Below are positions 61,980 to 64,000 of a DNA stretch of 64,000 bases, in pieces. Source of the stretch: Vibrio ponticus (lineage in GTDB: Bacteria > Pseudomonadota > Gammaproteobacteria > Enterobacterales > Vibrionaceae); contig NZ_AP019658.1 in assembly GCF_009938225.1 (NCBI RefSeq), positions 186,001 to 250,000 of the forward strand. The letters are read 5' to 3'. The notes under the pieces were generated by a model that worked only from the letters and a program-made list of their open reading frames with translations, did not search any database and had not been told where the DNA came from. The translations under genes were made by a program, and so were the position numbers. The first letter of the stretch is position 1; each line of letters opens with the position of its first letter.

Positions 61980-62471
61980 TTAGCGTTTGATACGCGCCAT
62001 ATAGTAAGTATTCACATACTCACCAGCGCGAAATACGGAACACTCCGCTTCGCCTTCGACTACAAAACCAAATTTTTTATAGCAGGCGATTGCCGCATGA
62101 TTGTCGACATTGACCTCGATTTGAACGCGTTTGATTTGCAGCCAGTTGTCAGCTAGATCGAGCACAGTCTCGATTAACTTGCTCGCAATACCCAAACCAT
62201 GAAAATCGTCGTGCACACCCAAGCCAAAGCTGCCGCAGTGATTGAGTCTTGGTCGCTGCAGATGTTCAAAACCAATGTTACCGACGACTTGCCCATCAAC
62301 CTCAGCAACAAAGCTGTAGACGTGGTCAGGCATGTTCTCTAAGCGTTTTTGCCACATCGCGGTACTCGGTTTTGGCAGTTGGAGGGTCTCTCGGTGCGCT
62401 TTGGGTTGAGCATACAGCTCTGCTAATGCTTGGGCATCTGATATTAGGGTAGGTCGCACGATAATTTCCAT
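61980..62471 (-). CDS. GNAT N-acetyltransferase, YhhY type
   Basis: A 163-residue N-acetyltransferase similar to E. coli YhhY (AaaT), which acetylates aromatic and other amino acids. Shared blocks include HRETLQLPKPSTAMWQKRL, the acetyl-CoA loop region FHGLGIASKLIETVLDLADN and the C-terminal GEYVNTYYMAR. GGAG lies six bases before ATG 62471. Substrate by family only. Confidence 0.82.
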   Translation of the reverse strand: MEIIVRPTLISDAQALAELYAQPKAHRETLQLPKPSTAMWQKRLENMPDHVYSFVAEVDGQVVGNIGFEHLQRPRLNHCGSFGLGVHDDFHGLGIASKLIETVLDLADNWLQIKRVQIEVNVDNHAAIACYKKFGFVVEGEAECSVFRAGEYVNTYYMARIKR

Positions 62472-62631
62472 ATACATCTCCAACATTAATTCATCGATAT
62501 ACCCAAGCGACTCGTGATGTTACTTGAGTATACAAATATATAAGATGCGGCTTTCGGTATAGAAAGTAAATAAGTTTGAGTTTGCAATATTCTCTCAGTA
62601 ATCTGTCAAAGCTTTTTATAAGGAAACTTTG

Positions 62632-63810
62632 ATGAACCACCTTTCTACGTGGAAGACTCCACATAACTTTTTGATCGCTATTTCCATCATCGTTCCCATC
62701 GCATTTTCCAGCTGGATGGCACTGTTGAATAACTTTGTTATCGAGCGCGCAAATTTTGATGGTGCCGATATTGGCTTATTGCAGAGCGTACGTGAAATTC
62801 CAGGCTTTCTTGCCTTTACCGTAATTTTCGTGCTGATGTTTATTCGTGAACAACGCTTTATGCTGTTGTCTCTGGCAATGTTGACCTTGGGTACCGCCCT
62901 GACAGGGTTCTTCCCTTCAGTGATGGGGTTGCTACTGACAACACTGCTTATGTCGACTGGTTTTCACTACTTTGAAACCTTGAAGCAGTCATTATCTTTG
63001 CAGTGGTTGAGCAAGGAAGAAGCGCCAGAAGCCTTAGGTAAATATGTTTCGGTAGGGGCTCTAGCCTCTCTGCTTACTTACGGTGCGCTTTGGGTGTGTT
63101 TGGAAATATTCCAACTCGAGTTTAAGTGGATTTACCTGTTATTCGGCGGCGTAGGTTTTGCGTTGGTTTTATGGATAACGTTTAGCTTCCCTGAGTTTCA
63201 AGCCAATGTGACCCAGAATAAGAAATTGGTGCTACGCAAGCGTTACTGGCTTTACTACGCGCTGACGTTTATGAGCGGAGCTCGTCGTCAAATTTTCACG
63301 GTATTTGCTGGTTTCTTAATGGTAGAGCGCTTTGGTTATTCTGCTGCTGACATTACGCTACTTTTCTTAGCAAACTACGGTTTCAACTTCTTATTTGCGA
63401 AGAAGATTGGTCGTTTTATCGGGCGAGTGGGTGAGCGCAAAGCGCTGGCATTTGAGTATATTGGTTTGATTGGTGTGTTTGTTGGCTACGCCTTTGTTGA
63501 AACGGCTGAGTGGGCGGCGGCACTGTATATCATTGATCACCTATTCTTTGCTCTAGCACTCGCGATTAAAACTTACCTGCAGAAGATTGCCGATCCTGCT
63601 GATATGGCATCGACAGCGGGCGTATCGTTTACTATCAACCATATTGCTGCAGTCGTCATCCCAGTGACGTTTGGCTTTATCTGGCTAGTGTCACCTTCGG
63701 CGGTGTTCTTTATCGGTGCGGCGATGGCAGCCATTTCATTGCTACTTTCTTTGAATATTCCGGCTAAGCCTGAAGAAGGCAACGAAGTGCGTATTTTGAA
63801 GTGGAGTTAA
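62632..63810 (+). CDS. MFS-family transporter
   Basis: A 392-residue membrane protein with 11 or 12 predicted helices. The first half includes FVIERANFDGADIGLLQSVR and PGFLAFTVIFVLMFIREQR, a pattern of the MFS family with weak loop 2-3 motif; the centre has a cytoplasmic loop with LVLRKRYWLYYALTFMSGARRQ. Substrate unknown. AAGGAA precedes ATG 62632; the TTG at 62629 is an alternative. Single gene with a terminator. Confidence 0.75.
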   Translation: MNHLSTWKTPHNFLIAISIIVPIAFSSWMALLNNFVIERANFDGADIGLLQSVREIPGFLAFTVIFVLMFIREQRFMLLSLAMLTLGTALTGFFPSVMGLLLTTLLMSTGFHYFETLKQSLSLQWLSKEEAPEALGKYVSVGALASLLTYGALWVCLEIFQLEFKWIYLLFGGVGFALVLWITFSFPEFQANVTQNKKLVLRKRYWLYYALTFMSGARRQIFTVFAGFLMVERFGYSAADITLLFLANYGFNFLFAKKIGRFIGRVGERKALAFEYIGLIGVFVGYAFVETAEWAAALYIIDHLFFALALAIKTYLQKIADPADMASTAGVSFTINHIAAVVIPVTFGFIWLVSPSAVFFIGAAMAAISLLLSLNIPAKPEEGNEVRILKWS

Positions 63811-63850
63811 TCCACTTGCCACACCAGAATCTGAGAATGGCTAGATAGCA

Positions 63851-63877
63851 AAAGAGGCTCGATTGAGCCTCTTTTTG
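63851..63877 (+). terminator. Terminator of the MFS gene
   Basis: AAAGAGGCTC pairs with GAGCCTCTTT around GATT, followed by TTG. The last 120 bases of the window show no gene. Confidence 0.85.
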
Positions 63878-64000
63878 TATTGGAAATAACCTTATACCAA
63901 TCAGCATAAGTCTTTTATCATTCTTGCTGATTAAAATCGCTGATAACGTTGTTGCAGATTTTGTAATTAGAATAACTAGTTAGCGGCAATCTGCGCCTAG

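Noticed and set aside
1..64000. Mobile elements, prophage, CRISPR array, tRNA or rRNA genes
   Set aside because: No transposase, integrase, phage structural gene, spaced direct repeats or tRNA-like cloverleaf was seen on either strand.

Overview
The window reads as a piece of a Vibrio genome, probably chromosome 2. The reasons are gene content and order typical of vibrios: nagB beside a Sel1-repeat gene, a popT (DUF368) gene next to a PlzD-type PilZ gene, a PutA without the DNA-binding domain followed by putP, and a second-replicon type rsgA. Base composition and codon use look even across the window. I see no insertion sequence, phage gene, tRNA, rRNA or CRISPR array. Species and replicon are inference.

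Layout. 1-4.7 kb: the end of an operon for glycoside uptake and use (GH38 mannosidase, an HPr-EI-EIIA phosphotransferase fusion, an FHS-family sugar permease). 4.7-15.3 kb: housekeeping and small accessory genes (DUF1330, double cupin, membrane protein, arfB, S33 peptidase, an AraC/MFS efflux pair, fpr, nagB, a Sel1 protein). 15.4-30 kb: a complete divergent cellulose locus, bcsEFG on the minus strand and an unknown small ORF plus bcsQABZC on the plus strand. 30-36 kb: sstT, rsgA, a three-gene copper-delivery operon, an acetyltransferase and a YccT/DUF2057 protein. 36.2-42.4 kb: a Lap-type biofilm adhesin control and export operon (lapC-lapG-lapD-lapB). 42.7-47.5 kb: pdxH, a PAS-LuxR regulator, a candidate small RNA, and two paralogous coiled-coil/PEGA proteins, one fused to a formylglycine-generating-enzyme-like domain. 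47.8-55.3 kb: a proline-use region (AraC regulator, putA, a separate ALDH-like ORF, putP, a zinc-ribbon protein, an Lrp-type regulator). 55.3-64 kb: DUF445, an ABC exporter, CtlX-type hydrolase, popT, plzD, two GNAT enzymes and an MFS transporter.

How the genes fit together. Cyclic di-GMP is a common thread: BcsA (PilZ), BcsE (RxxD site), LapD (degenerate GGDEF-EAL) and PlzD (PilZ) are all outputs or receptors, and two separate matrix systems (cellulose with its phosphoethanolamine decoration, and LapG-controlled surface adhesin) lie within 27 kb. The adhesin itself and a LapE/TolC-like outer-membrane protein are not in the window.

Points most worth a second look: putP carries a +1 frameshift near its 3' end; its leader has a 12-bp perfect inverted repeat that places a strong Shine-Dalgarno and a 16-codon overlapping upstream ORF in its loop; the C-terminal ALDH-like domain of PutA seems to be a separate gene; a multi-hairpin small RNA gene probably lies between the PAS-LuxR gene and the FGE/PEGA gene; and the small ORF coupled to bcsQ is unrecognised. 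The 53-residue BcsF gene was found by translating the bcsE-bcsG gap by hand.
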